A stretch of DNA of 64,000 bases from Patellaria atrata CBS 101060 (GCA_010093705.1 MU006090.1:1825817-1889816), one strand, 5' to 3'; shown: positions 34,136 to 47,900, numbered from the stretch's first letter. A program made the numbers and translations. Notes: generated by a model from the letters alone, not told the origin.

Positions 34136-36237
34136 GCCGCGTGTATAGAGAATCGTTGCGGGTGGAGATTGGAGAGCGGGTTTATGTGGAGGGTTCGCAT
34201 GGGGGATGCTCATGATACGTATATGAATGCAGGGTGCTGATAAGTACACCATTTTCGGCTGGTGTATGCGTGCATGCGTGTATGGTGGGGTGGAGGGATG
34301 GAATAGATGGGATGGGTGTATGAAGGGTGGGATCTTTGTATGATAGGAGACGTATGATACCAATGAATCATGTGCATCTATCTATCTGGGAGTGGTTTGT
34401 TGTTCTTGTGCCGTGCGTGGAAAAGGGAGAAGGGGAAGGAGAAGGGAAAGAAGAAGTGGTGTGAGGGACGTACCGTACCTTATAAGAGGGATACCGTGGG
34501 GAAGGGGGAAAGGGGGTGGTGATATAACATAGATTGATGATAATGAATAAATAAAGGGGGTTGGGGATTTCTTCTTGGAGCTTACCGTAGATTGGAAAGG
34601 TGGGATGTTGCACGGTACGGTAGATACAGTACGAGAAACATAGCTTAAGCAGAGTCATACTTTAAAGTAGGTAGAGGCCGAGGGAGAAGGTACCTTTGCT
34701 TATTAGCTCGGAGTAAAGGTATTCAGTTGTACACCGTCTCTGGTAACCGTAGATGGGGAATGGCGGTGGGCGGAAGGAGCGATATTGTAAGAAGGGCAGG
34801 TAGGGTAGGAAGGTAGAAAGGCATTCAAACTAGAAGTAGGTGATTTACCCTAATCGACCGTACGAATCTTCGACTACATATCACGCTAACTCACTGTAGA
34901 AGTGTCCAGTCACACACATAGTTGGGAAATACGCCAACGAAAAAACCTGCGAAACCAGTCACTCCCAGAGCTACAAAAAAAAACCTAGAACTGGTCTGGA
35001 AGGATGATATCCTTCTGTTGGGTACGGAAATGAGCAACACGTACAGTACCAGTCTGTGGAAACAGGACATTCCCCTGTTACGTACGGGAATGAGCAATAT
35101 GCACAGATGGATATGTGACAAGCTCTCACATGGATATACTCTCATCCCGATTAGCAGAAACAACGTCAAGTTATGATGTTGGTGGATTGGGCGTTTTGTG
35201 GATTGGACTGGATTACGAGCTCCGATTTACGATGGGATTTGAAAACGGGCTAATCGTGGATGGATATGGGATTCGTCTAGCCAGATAATCAAGTAAATTC
35301 ACAATCCATGCTTTTAAACTGCTCATTCCCACCAACCCCCTTACCTACGCTGTCCACCATTGTCGTTGCTGATGTACAGTACGAGTCTATCCTTTCCGGA
35401 ATTAGTCTTACTTTATATACTATAGATAGAGGGTTAAGGATATTATTTCTAGAGTAGAGTATTAGATATAGAGTAGGATAATGAGTAGGTTAAAAGATTT
35501 AGACCCCCCGGGAGGAGGGGGGGGGATGCTATATAATAATTACTTGTAATTTTCTAAGCTAAGGAGACTAGGGAAAGGTAAGTTTGAAGTAGATAGATAA
35601 GGTGTTTAGCTAGGTTAAGAGGAGGTTAGGTATGATTTATGGGAGATGATGGGAGAGTGTGGGAGAGTGTTGTAGACAGAAGTTGTGGAGCGGAGAAGTA
35701 TAGAGGGGAAGATATCCAAGGTATAGAGGGAAGTGAAGAGCGCAGGAAAGTATTGTAAAAAGATCTGCTTGACTATGTAATAAGGCCAAAAGATATTCTA
35801 GCATCAGTAGAACACGTTCATCTCTTGTGGTAGATATGCTAAACGTACGGAAACAATAGTCTTTTGAGGGTAGAAAATTGCACGGACTAATGATGAGAGA
35901 GTTTGAACCAGCCAGATGTGGTAAAGATATTATGAAGGCAGTACACCATACTGCACGTGCTGGAACTCGCAGTCCAGAATTGGGAGTTACCACACATCAT
36001 TCGGATTCCACCATATGTGCTCCTTCAGCCTTGACGTTTTGCGTCTTCCCACCTCAAACCTAGAGGTGTTAGTGCCTTTTCTGGAGGGTCAAAATAGTTT
36101 ATGTCCCGATATTCCTTGAATACTGAATGTAACGGGATATAAGGGTTGCCCCTAGCTAGATCAGCTCCCCGTGTGCCAGTTCTCTGAGCGCATTCGGCGC
36201 ACATAGAACCGAACAACCTCGAAATTTTACCAGTTTG
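34136..36237. other. gene-poor low-complexity spacer
   Basis: About 2.1 kb with purine-rich and pyrimidine-rich runs (34430-34560), G/C runs at 35503-35526 and an imperfect direct repeat at 34996-35116. No open frame with family features was found. Confidence 0.45.
34996..35116. repeat. imperfect tandem duplication, two ~60-bp units
   Basis: Two adjacent units share the core GTACGG-AATGAGCAA followed by a CACGTACAG/TGCACAG end, and a similar GGA-x-ATTCC-CTG lead. Unit 1 is about 34996-35057, unit 2 about 35058-35116. Read on the plus strand both units code LW/VWKxDIxLLxTxMSN, but there is no credible gene around them. Confidence 0.45.
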
Positions 36238-37110
36238 ATTAGATTAGAGGAGCGCTACGAGTTGCCGCATGGTGATACGTGTTCTCGGATTCGGATCAAA
36301 CATCATGAACGCGGTCTCAATGTGCACCAGACCATCTATCATGGTGAGTGTCTCCTACACATCATCAGGATTGTTTTCGAGCTCCAACTTCTCCGTCGCA
36401 TTGAGCAAACTGACGAGGTAGATGCACCAGTTGAGTATCGCACTAGCGGATTCGGAATACAGTACAGAGCCTGTCTCACGGCGGAACTCAGCCCATTTAG
36501 TTAGCCCGCCGTGTTTTATCATTATGGCCGTACCAAGCTCAAGAAACACGCAGCCTAGAGAGAAGATATCGGCCGCGCGCCCTGGGTGTGCGGATGGGGA
36601 CAGTACCTCAGGTGCACTATAGATCAAGGTCCCTCAGTCTCCATTAGCAGTAAGGGAGGCGGTGGTCTCCTGGTCCAGGACATCCTTAGAAATACCAAAA
36701 TTGGCGATTAGGATGCGACGATTTCCGATGAGAATGTTTGAAGGCTTGATATCTTTATGTTTGATGCGCATTTCGTGTAGGTAATCGATAGCGTAAATGA
36801 GGCAGCAGCGCCAAAAGTCCATCAACTGCCGCATATAAGTCACCACGTATGGTCCTTCTCCGGGTACGCGTTCGGATTTGTTCCTGTATTCATCTGACCG
36901 GTGGAGATATTCTCTCAGGTCGGTATCAGCGACGTCATTCATAATGATACAGAGTCGTTTCTTATGCTAGTACATCTCAAAGACCGAGACCACATGGGGA
37001 TGCTGGGGTCCGTAGAAAACTGCGGAATAGCGAAAGAGGTTTGAACGGAGGACATCTTATCCTGTCCGCCTCATAAGAATGATGAATCCTACATTTGGGA
37101 AGACATGCTC
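36238..37110 (-). pseudogene. protein kinase pseudogene
   Basis: One continuous minus-strand frame keeps the outline of a eukaryotic protein kinase: RYYRSAEHVFPNVGFIILMRRTG, HPHVVSVFEMY, an [10 protein letters not shown] catalytic loop, NFG in place of DFG, SAPEVL in place of APE, DIFSLGCVFLE and a closing FDPNPRTRITMRQLV. In-frame stops fall at 37059-37057, 36969-36967, 36636-36634 and 36357-36355. The ATP-binding glycine loop is not visible, so the 5' end is lost or unrecognisable. No frameshift is needed to follow the frame. The relatives are fungal kinases found near ankyrin or death-type genes, often species-specific. The combination of nonsense codons and a replaced DFG Asp makes activity very unlikely. 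Confidence 0.75.
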
Positions 37111-38370
37111 TGCGGACCGGTAGTATCGAGATATAAGCAGTCATGCAACGGGACGAGGCTGTCTTCATGCATTGTAAACAAGGCACGCAAAGAGCAGCTT
37201 TGTCAGCAGATTCATCTGCTTGGAATTGAGTAGTAGAATGATTGATGATAAAACGAAATAAAAAATTAGGAAGCAAGCATAATTAGCAATTGATAGAGTT
37301 GATTGAGATTATCGACACATGTTAATAACGTTTCATGACTATCATACTTGCGTACTTACTCTCACGATAAAGATAAATAATAAGGGAAAAAAAAAAGAAG
37401 TTCAGCACCCACTCATACCCCATCCACCCCGTAACCTCAAACCGCAGGTAATCCGGGAAATCGCCGTCCCATGGTGGAGCCGCGTCTGCAGAATTGCTTC
37501 CCTCGACCGTAGACCCCATTGCTTAGGACCGCCCAGCATCGCGAGTTACCTGCGCGAGTGGGTTTAGTTTCGGTCACCACAAGACTCGACCCGGGCCCGT
37601 GTTGAGGCACAGGTGAGGGGGTGAAAGAGTTTGAGATGCGGCTGCTGTTCCTCAGGTTATGACCGCTACAGTCGTTAGTCAGCCATCGGATTATCTGTTT
37701 AAGTATCTATTTTGCTAATTTTTTTTTAGCGCGCTTTTCGGCGAAAATCGGAACTTTAATTTTCCTTGTTTCATTTCCTTACGGATTTGCAGAAGTTCTG
37801 CTGTCCTTTTACTACCACACGCAAATGTAGCAGAACTTTGTTACGTTGGAGTAAATGCTTGTAGAATTACGACTTGGAACGTCTTGGTTTTTATATTCAC
37901 TATCTGAACTAATTTTCAACTGTCCATCACTATGTCAAATCTGGAAAACACAGGAAACTAAACTGTGAAAGTATACTGACATGAGAGACTTCGGAAAAGC
38001 AGCATGGTATAATTAAATCAGAGCAGTCGCAGAAAACATATTTCGGCAATAGAGGGCAAGGACATGGTCCAAAGCATAGATGCCTGAGCATAACAGAAAA
38101 GATCTTTACTCCAAGTAAACTCCATACCATCCCACCCAAAGAAAGAAACATGTACAGGGTAGAAAATTTACCACTTCAGCTAGGCGATAGTCTCATCGGA
38201 GAAAACACAGTTTGTATTTTCTTTTGCTTGCTGCGTAAACGGACATTAACACATGCATGAGAAAGGGATTGAGGCTTGGTTGGAACGACAATCAAGAGAA
38301 TGGCAAGCGCTACTCAAAACATCCACTCCCAGGAAATATTCAATAGCATAGTGCGGTATACATTATCAGT
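37111..38370. other. intergenic, nothing recognised
   Basis: About 1.26 kb between the kinase relic and the end of the DENN gene. It is AT-rich in the right half with A/T runs near 37386 and 37720. No gene, tRNA or element was recognised. Confidence 0.4.
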
Positions 38371-41285
38371 CTAGGAGCTAATGCCGTTCATTCTGCGGTC
38401 AGCACGTCTGACTCCATGCGAGTACTTGGATGTGACGGGTGAAACCTCTTGAACATCGTTACTGAAGGACTCATCGTCCTGCTCAACGATGCGGGTCGGT
38501 ACGTCCGGGACATCGTCGTTCTTGTACTGCTGCAGACTATTTCGCTCAGGTGTAGTCGACGCACTCGCTATAGACATGGAGGTGCTTGAACGGTTGTGAA
38601 TCAGATCAGGAGTTGGTGGGATACTGGAGTTGCGATCAGGATGCAACATGGTGGTGCTCTCGTCACCATATTCACTGCCCTGCGTTGATTGTTGTTCATG
38701 TCCATCCTCGGAAGGAGCAAGCATATCGGCATGTCGTTCACTGCGGGCATCGTCTTCACTATCAGCCCTCTGGGCAAGATGAAGTCCCTCCACAGCCGCA
38801 GCGCATTGCTCAGAGATATTTCTGATGATATACGCAATTGCGTCGGTCTTATCTCGAAGATGTCTATCTGCCACGTCGACGACGCTCTGGTTGGAGAAAC
38901 GCTTTCGGGAGACTGGGCTCTTGAGTAACCTTGACTCCATATCGGGCGTGACATCTTCACCGTCGTAATGCTTCATATCGACCGTGCTAGCGCGGCTGTA
39001 AGACCTTGAAGGTGCACGCGAAATGACCTTTGAGTGTCGGATTGTTCCCTTCTCAGATGGAGCCTTCGCGATCGGTTCCTCTTCCTCTTCGTCTTCTTCT
39101 GGAACATCCTCGAATCCTTCAGAAATGTATTCGGAAATCTCAGGGCTATCAGTTAATGATTTAACGATGTGTTCCATGTGATGAGTTTGACCGTCGATTA
39201 AAGCACGAAGATGAAGAACCACACGTTGAGCCTCATCCCTTTGGCGGAGAATCGTTGTGTTTGTATGTTGAAGAGCAGAGAGTTCCTTGGTATTACGCTT
39301 CCTCTCTCTTTCTAATTCTTCGGCAATCTCTTGTTGCAATACCAGAGCTTCAAGAGCATCATCACGTTGCTTCTCAGTGCCAGAAAGACGGACAGTAAGA
39401 CGGGCTGCATCGTCCTTCTGTTGGTCGATGAGGCCGGTAAGGCGGCGATTTTCCCTCTTGTGATTTTCGATCTTGACCTTAAGGTCTTGAGTCTCTTTGG
39501 TGAGCTGTTCAGCGAATGCCTGGAATTTGAGGAATTGCTGCTTCCAGCTCTCAAGCTCCTCAACAAGGAAGTTGTTGCGCTTCGTGACTTTAGAAAGTTC
39601 TGTATCCATTCTACCTTTGAGGTTGATGAAGTCTTGCCATGCTTCCATAGCATCGCGGGAGTACTGATTGCGCTCACGAACGATTTCATTCAGATGTCTC
39701 ATGGAGACCTTCGTCATGAGCGGCTTCTTGACGGATCCGCCAAAGATTGCTTTCATGCCAGTATTACGCCCCTCGCCTGAAGTTAGCATTCAAAATTTAC
39801 TGATAGATAAGCTGCTACTCACCTGTTTTTCGCATACATGATCCATGACTGCCATAACAGAGTCTTGATTCCACCAATCAGGATCCTGAATGCTCTCGAC
39901 CTCTCCTCTCATTACGATAATTTGTCCAGCAGGGATAAGCTTTCCACCACCATAGGCGGAACGAAGATGTTGTGGAACACCTGACGGGGTAACCTCATTA
40001 TTTAGAGCCTGTGTTAAGCGATTGATCATCTTCGTGCGCTGACCTGGAGAGAGGGCCGTTGGTGGACTTGAGGTGAGGACGAAGTTCCGATCCAGGTCGA
40101 CCACAAGCGCGTCATTTGGAGCTGTGAAAAGAGTGCGGCATTCAGCGGTGACACCCAGAATGTAAGGACCGGGCTCCTGAACCAACTCCTTTGCGTGACG
40201 GGCGTGAACGACTGGAACATAGAGCCCACTCCATTCGTACAGACGAACACAGTAGCGAACGGTTTCAGCAGCTACTGTCAGCATAGCCGGGTAGTGACTG
40301 ACGAATATGATGCGTCTGGTGGGAGAGATGGCAGCTTCAAGGACACCAACGATGTTTGGAATGGAAAGACATGTGAACAAAGGCCACATGGCGAAGTTTT
40401 GAAATCCCGTGGGAGCAGAAGGAAACTGATAGCACAGAGCGTAATCCTTCATGTCAATCCTGACGAGGTCATTGAGCCTTGGTGCGGGAAAACTAAGAAT
40501 TCGAGAAACCTCCTCAGCGTGGAAAAGGTTCGTAGCTTTGTTCCAATGAATCCACATGCCACGGAGATAGTCGCCCAAAAGATTGTAGAGAGGATACCGA
40601 GAGAGGAAGCTCAAGCAATACGGGATCCAATAAGTCTCATCCGAGGAGTCGTAAAAGTCCGTTTCAGTCCTTTTGCGAAGATCACGGATGGTTTCTGCCC
40701 GCTTCTCGTCGGCTCTTGACCAAACCCGAAGAGCTATTCCGTACAGAGTTTGCGAAGAGTCTTGCTGGAGAACGAAAGAATGGTGAACGCAATGCGGTTG
40801 ACTTCTGCCCGTGCAAATCTCGACGTCATGAGGGAAGCAGGCCTAAAGTGGACATGTTAGATCTCGTAGCTACGTTGTAGTTCACAGGTTTTAAGATCTG
40901 CGGGAGAACATACCCTCATAGCAGCATGCAATGACCTCGCGATATCATTGTCTTGCTCAAGCCTAGGGCTACTACCGAGAATCTCAGGTAGCCAAAATTG
41001 TCCAACAGCGCCTTTCATATGACCGATCTTCCCTTGCGCAGGAGGAGGTGCCTTCACCCATTGAGACGGTTCTCTGCCTACACCGCAGACCATATACGCG
41101 TGTGTCAAAGTCTTTGGGGTCCGTTGGCCTGGCTTAATTGACAATGTAGAGGGTAAGGGCTGAGTGATCCTCGAGTGAAGGGAGGAAGTTCGGCTTGGGA
41201 TGACCAGATTCTCACCCTCTGCTGAACGAGTAGGAGGACGGTCACGGTCACCCGTGCGAGGACGAAGGCTAAGAGACGGTGCCAT
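38371..41285 (-). CDS. DENN domain protein, probable Rab GEF
   Basis: Three exons (41285-40914, 40842-39823, 39771-38371) give 930 residues. DENN proteins usually activate Rab GTPases in membrane traffic. The N-terminal part has the upstream DENN region, including LPEILGSSPRLEQD and ACFPHDVEICTG after intron 1. The core DENN follows, with SRYPLYNLLGDYL, VGVLEAAISPTRRIIFVSHYPAMLTVAAE and LYVPVVHARHAKELVQEPGPYILGV. About residues 465-680 are a coiled coil (EELESWKQQFLKFQAFAEQL). The C-terminal 250 residues are acidic and Ser-rich with no domain. Intron 2 uses an acceptor ending GCGAG; this keeps frame and gives HVCEKQGRNTGMKAIFGG. The DENN call is firm, but the Rab substrate cannot be read from the sequence. 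Confidence 0.88.
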
Positions 41286-42971
41286 TGCCGGTGTTGTTGC
41301 TGCCGTTAAGTTCCACGGAAGTTATTGGAGTCTTTTTGAATAAGAGAGAAGAAGTTCGGAAAGCTGGATCCAGATTCGGTGTTAAGAGATGCAGTAAACT
41401 TGACATGCAGAGTAAAGGAGTGAAGTGAACTGCAGAAGTTAGGTTACAGATCTCCTCGTTCTGAAGGGGAGTGAGGTGACTGAACTCTCACTCTGCAATC
41501 CGTAATCGTGTTGAATTTCTGTAAAGAAGACGACACGAAGAGTCTGCGAGGTGAAAGTAAGGACTAAAGGGAGCAGGTCGAATCAATAAAGGTAGGAGCG
41601 ACAGTGCACGCAAAACGGGGGAAGCAGCCAGGCACTCAGGGTGACTTCCGAATTCTGTAGCTGCAGCTACCCCAGCATGAAACGACCGGGGTCCACCAAT
41701 TGGTGCTTTAGCGTCGGCAAGGACTTTTAGCTCACCTTAGCTTTCTTTTGAACCAGTAATTACAGCAGTCAAAAGCCCGAGTCAAGTTACCATACACTTC
41801 CACTCGCAATAATCTTCCACATCAGGAACAGTAACAGCTCACATTCTTAGGTAGTACAGTATCTACAGTATCTGCCTCCCGTAGAAAACGACGGATTCTT
41901 TGGAATTGGACGGGAATTTCTCCCGAGCGTACTGTATCATTACCTTTACTCTTTACTGGGATCTGAAATAACGCTTGGACCGCGGTAAGTGACTGGTTCG
42001 GGCGTGCCTGCATGGCGTGGGGTTGAATCAGGAGAGTTTTCTGGACCTTCAATCTAACCCTAAAAAGGACTATTTCTTTGCAACTATTTTCATGTTTGAA
42101 ATGCATCGCTTCATCGCTTGTGAACGGTACTGTAGCAGCGCTACTTTGTGAATATTTATTATTATTGGTACATGTAATTTGATATCCATGAACCAGAATT
42201 AGGAAAGAAGGCGGGGAATAAGAGGCTCTATGGATGATAAACATCCACCGCAGTGGAGGAGTCTGTAACGATGATCTCCACTCTGCTGTGACCAACCCCT
42301 TTAGCGTACCATACTGGTGATACTTCTGTTCAAGGCTGTACACCTCAGACTGAGGATAACTTGCAACCATTTCAGGTTCCCTGCGTAGCCGATTTGCTCG
42401 GGACATAAAGTTATAAAAGTAGAATTATTAATTATTATGGTACCTTATATAGCCAGTTTTACTGTCTGGAACTCCAGATAAGATCATCATCATTTCTTTT
42501 GGGACGGAAGCTAGGGAAGTAAGGTACCTTAGTAATACTGTAGCAAAAGGTATGTGCGCATTCTTGGCGTCCTTTATGCATCCCACGTGTTCGCCTCATC
42601 CTCTACTGTATCAAAGCTTCTGAGAAAATTTCTCTAGTAAGTAATAACACACTCCGATCATCATTATACGTACTCTGTACAAGTACATGAATTGATAATT
42701 CTACCTGAAGATTGTAGGTAAACGTATCATTATTAACCGAACATAATTCCGTATAGACCGTCAAAAAGCCCATAGAATCAAGGTGCATAATCATAAACTA
42801 CGCCTTGTCTATGGCATAGGTATCAGACTTGGTCATTTGAATACGACTACCTATCCATCTGTCTATAGTCCAGGATAGGTTTTATTCTGACAAGGTCATT
42901 AATAAGGACTCCAAGACATAAACCTATCGTCTGTCTTGTACCACTACCGGCTGCACGCTGGTGGAGTATCT
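41286..42971. other. divergent promoter region DENN gene/BCD1
   Basis: About 1.7 kb between two divergent starts. A minus-strand open frame of 194 codons at 41822-42406 is present but has no family features and odd composition; it is treated as chance. Short AT stretches occur near 42140 and 42420. Confidence 0.4.
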
Positions 42972-44149
42972 ATGACTGACCACGTGCTACTGAGCGATTT
43001 GTGTAGTATTTGGTGAGTTATATAGCCGTCTTTGTGTTGTGTTCCCTCTTTCTTATTTTCTTGTTTGGAACTCCTATCTGATATACATCTCTAGCAATAA
43101 CAAAGCCCCTAAATATCGCTGTCCTAGATGCGCTACCCAAACGTGCTCTCTCCCGTGCTACAAACGCCATCAAGCATGGGCTCAGTGTTCTGGAAAGCGT
43201 GACCCGACGACTTTCGTGAGCAAATCCCGTCTTACAACAGCTGCTGGCATCGACCATGATTTCAACTTCTTGGCCAGTATCGAACAAGCATTTGAGAAAG
43301 CCGAAGAGAAATCTCAAGATGTTGGTCTGGAAGTTAGTAATTCTAAGAGATTTGAGCCCAGTAAGGACAGCGGTTTCAGACAACATCTGGACAAAACAGG
43401 AGTCTTTATCCTCAAGGCTCCTACAGGCATGACCCGCCAGAAAGAGAATAATACTAATTGGTCTAAGAAGTACCTACATTCCATTTCAAACAATTTTTGT
43501 AGAGATAGCTAATTTCCTCAGACACCGAATGATTATGTGGACTGTAGAATGGTCTCACCAAGACAGAGGGCGGGATTTAGATCGGGTTAGGGAAGATATA
43601 CCTCTCGTTAAAGCGTATGCGGACCATTTACACTCTAAGTTAATATTATCGAAGAAAAGGAAACGGGATTCCACTGAGGTAGTTGATAATCCCTCCAGTT
43701 CGAACACACGAAAGGAGTCGCTCACACCGCATGATACATCGGCAAAGGAACAATCCCCCAAAACATGTGAGGACATCACAAGCATAGTCCAAAAAATGTA
43801 TTTCTACCTGGTAAAGCCTCGCACGAGCGGTTCAAAAGATGTCCTCATTCCTGTTCAGTCATCAGAACCCCTCTCACAGTGTCTCAAAGATCGGACTATT
43901 CTCGAGTTTCCAACCATTTTTGCTTTACAATATCCCCCTACCGATCTTCCAGAACCATATGTGCTGGAAAAGGCATACCTTGAACAGTCAAGACAGGATA
44001 TGGTGGAACTCCAGCAGATTGTTGCTGAAGCTGACAGCTCATCATTATTAAACGACCATCATTCTCAAACCCCCAACGACAGCAAGAATATTCTCAATAG
44101 TCAAAAAATTCTACAAGTACTGAAGCAAGACGTGAGATCGTTAACCTGA
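42972..44149 (+). CDS. bcd1: box C/D snoRNA assembly factor BCD1 (HIT zinc finger)
   Basis: Nuclear factor needed for box C/D snoRNP biogenesis together with R2TP/Rsa1-type proteins. Three exons (42972-43012, 43095-43469, 43522-44149) give 347 residues. The HIT zinc finger lies at residues 11-45: C11, C14, C23, C26, C31, C35, H39 and C45, with LCSIC split across intron 1 and then YRCPRCATQTCSLPCYKRH. After intron 2 comes the conserved MWTVEWSHQD block. The middle is a basic and Ser-rich linker, then a second conserved region starting MYFYLVKPR, with LEFPTIFAL and PEPYVLEK. The 13-residue first coding exon is short but supplies the first two zinc ligands, which fixes the start. Confidence 0.92.
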
Positions 44150-44980
44150 GGGGATAACATCTCGACCTGTTTTATCGATGTGTGCACACGACGTCACTCA
44201 AGCTGATACGCTCTTGCTAGTATTTGTAGGACTAACTAAAATGAGGCCACAATTTCAAGGCATATGCGAGACTGAATGGCAAGCCGCTTTGCTTCCACGA
44301 CGATAGGAAATCAAAGCTTTTGGGTTACTTGAAATGCTTCGAGAATCACTTCTCATGGTTCATAGTTTGCTCAGCTGTCCCTTCGCTTATCTCTTATACA
44401 CGGCTTTGCTGCTCGTGTAGTGAGCCGATGGACGGCTTCAATGAAGGAGGCTGGAGACGAAAGAATCGGCAATTGCATGGGGGTGTTGAACTAGGTAAGT
44501 TGTAAAAGAGACTAAGGAGATTCTCAAGGGTTGGGGAGGTGGGGGGAGAAGTAATGTTTGTAATAGAGAACAAGTTCTCTCTTCAAAATATCAATTGTTC
44601 GAATTACCAACTTACAAATTAAGAGATGATGGGCGAGAACTGAGAAAAACCCCTTACGACAAACCTAAGTGTCATAGAAGTGTCATCTCCACTAGGGGTC
44701 CCCAATGTGGCCGATTAGTGGTATAAGATGGATAACCACAAGCTTATGATCTAATCGTAAAAAGATACATGAAGCCGCGTTATGTGCTCGTTATATCCTT
44801 GCAATTACCTGACTTTATTACTACATATGATTAGAATCCTAAATATTGATGGACAATAGAGGTGTGGGATGGTTAGCGAGGAGATGACGACGGAGCACGA
44901 CCTCCAAACAACCACCTGTGCACCGCATTCTTGAGCTCCCCAAACATGTGCCGTCGACTGCAGATAGATCTAGGCGGACT
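44150..44980. other. intergenic, promoter of MDM1
   Basis: About 0.83 kb between BCD1 and MDM1 on the same strand. Nothing besides ordinary flanking DNA is recognised. Confidence 0.4.
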
Positions 44981-47900
44981 ATGGCACTTCGTCGTCGCGA
45001 TGTGATCCTTGCCGGAATCATTACCTTTATATCCTGGGGGTTTGTCACTCACTGGGTCCCGTCTTTCCGCTGGCTGCCCTATGCCTTCTCTGCAGGTGTC
45101 CTAGCTACCGTAACAGGATTTCTATGGATCATACTTTCGATATCACAAAACCCAAATAAACCAGAAACCAAGAATGCTCAGAGGCCGCGCAATGTCGCGT
45201 TCGTCGCATCGCAAAGTTGGCAGGCGGAAACAGCGGCGTTGAAGAGGAGGGGACAATATCACAAAGAGCCGCTATACCCACCCTCGTTGGCGATATCAGA
45301 CAGCATAGAAGCCCTAATTGAGCTGATATTTCGAGACTTCATCGTCAGCTGGTACATGAACATCAGTAATCGGCCCACTTTTACCAACGAAGTAGATAGA
45401 GCCGTTCGTGCGGCTTTGGGAAGTATTCTAGAAAGGATACGAGCACTGGACCTTGTGGAAGTGACGGTCTCACGGTTGGCACCCATTATCACACAACATA
45501 TGAAAGAGTTCTATATTGCAGAGCGAGCGGTAAGGGGTAGGAAACTTAGTCGGAACGTCACTGAATCAGAAGAGCTGGATCTAGCTATAGCAGGGAAATA
45601 TCGAAATGGGCAACTTCATCCAGCAGCTTCTTTGACATACTCAAACACTAAGCTTATTCAACAACATCATTTGCGCAGTATAGTGACAAGACTGATACCT
45701 AAAGTCCTTCCCCATACTATGACGACAAGTGCTTCTGTTACTGTTCTTATCAAGGAGATTGTGTCGTGTGCCGTACTATTTCCTTCGATCCAGATGTTGA
45801 TCGATCCCGATACATGGAATCAACTGATGGAAGCATACGTACGTACGTGAAGAACCACCATAGACTAGTTTTAACACTATATAGGGTCGAAATATGTTAC
45901 AAGAACGCAAGACGGTTCGTAAACTCCGTCAAGCTCTAGATGAGCATACACCAGCTTCACCCAAAGCTATCAAACCGATCGCTCTCCCTCGATTAGCACC
46001 TGGCGATAATGAACGAAAGTTTGAGAGGTTTGTTCGAGCCATTAGACAATGTAATACGTTATCCGATGCTCGTCGCTTTAGAAATGAAGTCGCGAGCCAA
46101 CTACGAAAAGGATCCTCCGTAGAAGGCCAAGATGTCATTTACCTGCGCCGACTGGAAACAGCCAAAAGAATCCTTGACCAGAAAGTTACAACTCTGGGCG
46201 CTGGTAGCACTAATCCTAAGCTCACCGTCCAGCCACCTGTAAAGCTGAACAGAACAGGGTCAAGATTCGAAAATGCATCGCTGAAAGATGTTCTTCATGA
46301 CGCCTCCGGATTATCTTACTTTATGGAATATATGGACCGGCAAAAACTTATGAGTCTAGTCCAATTCTGGATCGTTGTAGATGGCTTCCGCAACCCATTG
46401 GAAGACGAGACGGATAAGCCAGATGAAAATACTGGTATTCAACACCGATGGACAGAAGCTGATAAGAATGATCTTGCACAGATCAATGAGGCCTACCTCA
46501 ATAAGCTAGAACTCAAAGTCGATCCTGAAGCTCGTCGACTCGTAAAGGAGTTCCTTAAAGCAGGAAGTGCTGCTACCACCGCTCAGTATTTGAGGGCCCG
46601 ACGGGTAATTTTGAGAGCTCAGAGCGCCATTTATGAAGAGATGCAAGAGCACTACGAAAGGTTCAAAAAGTCCGACCTTTATTATAAATGGTCAGCCCTT
46701 GACGAGGCACCAGGCGGGCCCCCGAGCCCTACTAAATCCATCGAGACTCTAGAAGATAGATCTCCAAGTCCGATTGCAAAGCGACCGGCGAAAGTCTCAC
46801 GCTTATCGACCAGTAAGCTAACATTGAAACCACCAGATCTACGTAGAGCTGTAGTCTCTTCATCGGACCTTAGGAGCACTGTTAGACCAAATGATGACAT
46901 CATGCAGTCGAGAAGGTCACTGGACGACTCCTCACGAGCACCACTTTTCGATGATGACTACGATAGTGATGTTCTGGCTCGGTCGACGCAGAGTTTGGGT
47001 TCGGAAGGTGAAGCTCCCCGCATAAACGCAAACAATAAAGAGGTTGTGGATGCAATGCAAGCAGCGCTCAACGATATCATGGATCATAAACCGGACGAAG
47101 AGTCATTATTCTCGGACTCCGGTTTGAAGTCGCCGCAAGAGGATGAGTCCTTGAGAGGATCGATGGATATACAGAGACCAGACTCTCCAATTTCAAAGAA
47201 AGACAGGGGAAAACCCAGCATTGCTTCGTTAGGATTGGTCTCTTCCCCACGTAGAGGATTCTTCAATGATGACCTTTTCGGTGAGGAAGAGAAATTTCTT
47301 GAAGATGAACACGAAGATTCCGATGTCAATGAGAAAACGGAGGAAGATGAAATACATGAAGCAGCACCAGGCGATTTAGGGTTGGCTGAAGCTATTGATA
47401 GCCTCACTGCCGATATAGAACGTCTCGTCAGCCAAGAAGCAATTGTCGATTCTTTAACGAAGAAAGCAGAACTTACGAACAACGCTGCTGAACTAAGGAT
47501 ATTACGGAAATCCAAGGCAAGCTTACAGAGAGAGATCCATCGTAAAGAGCTACAAAGACAGCAATATATCGTTCAGGAGAGTGATAACAGTTTATACGGC
47601 CGTGCCACTATCTCCATCAAATCAGTCATGGTAGCCAACGATGACGAAGGCCGCGAGATTGCCATGTACGTAATCGAAGTCCAGCGACAAGCCGGAGATC
47701 AGATGCCCGCCGCCGCCTGGGTGATTGCACGTCGGTACAGCGAATTCCACGAATTGAACAAGCGACTCAAAACTCGGTATCCCGCGGTCCGTACCTTCGA
47801 CTTTCCCCGTCGACAAGTTGTCTTTAAGCTTCAGAAAGACTTCCTCGAGAAGCGACGTCAGGCCCTGGAAAAATACCTACGTGAATTACTCCAGATCCCC

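Noticed and set aside
34922-35176. Short plus-strand open frame with a repeated LLxTxMSN pattern
   Set aside because: It lacks an ATG start (begins TTG), and the pattern comes from a local DNA duplication in low-complexity spacer.
41822-42406. 194-codon open frame on the minus strand
   Set aside because: No domain, unusual composition and no splice continuation. It sits in the divergent promoter region of the DENN gene and BCD1, so chance is the better explanation.
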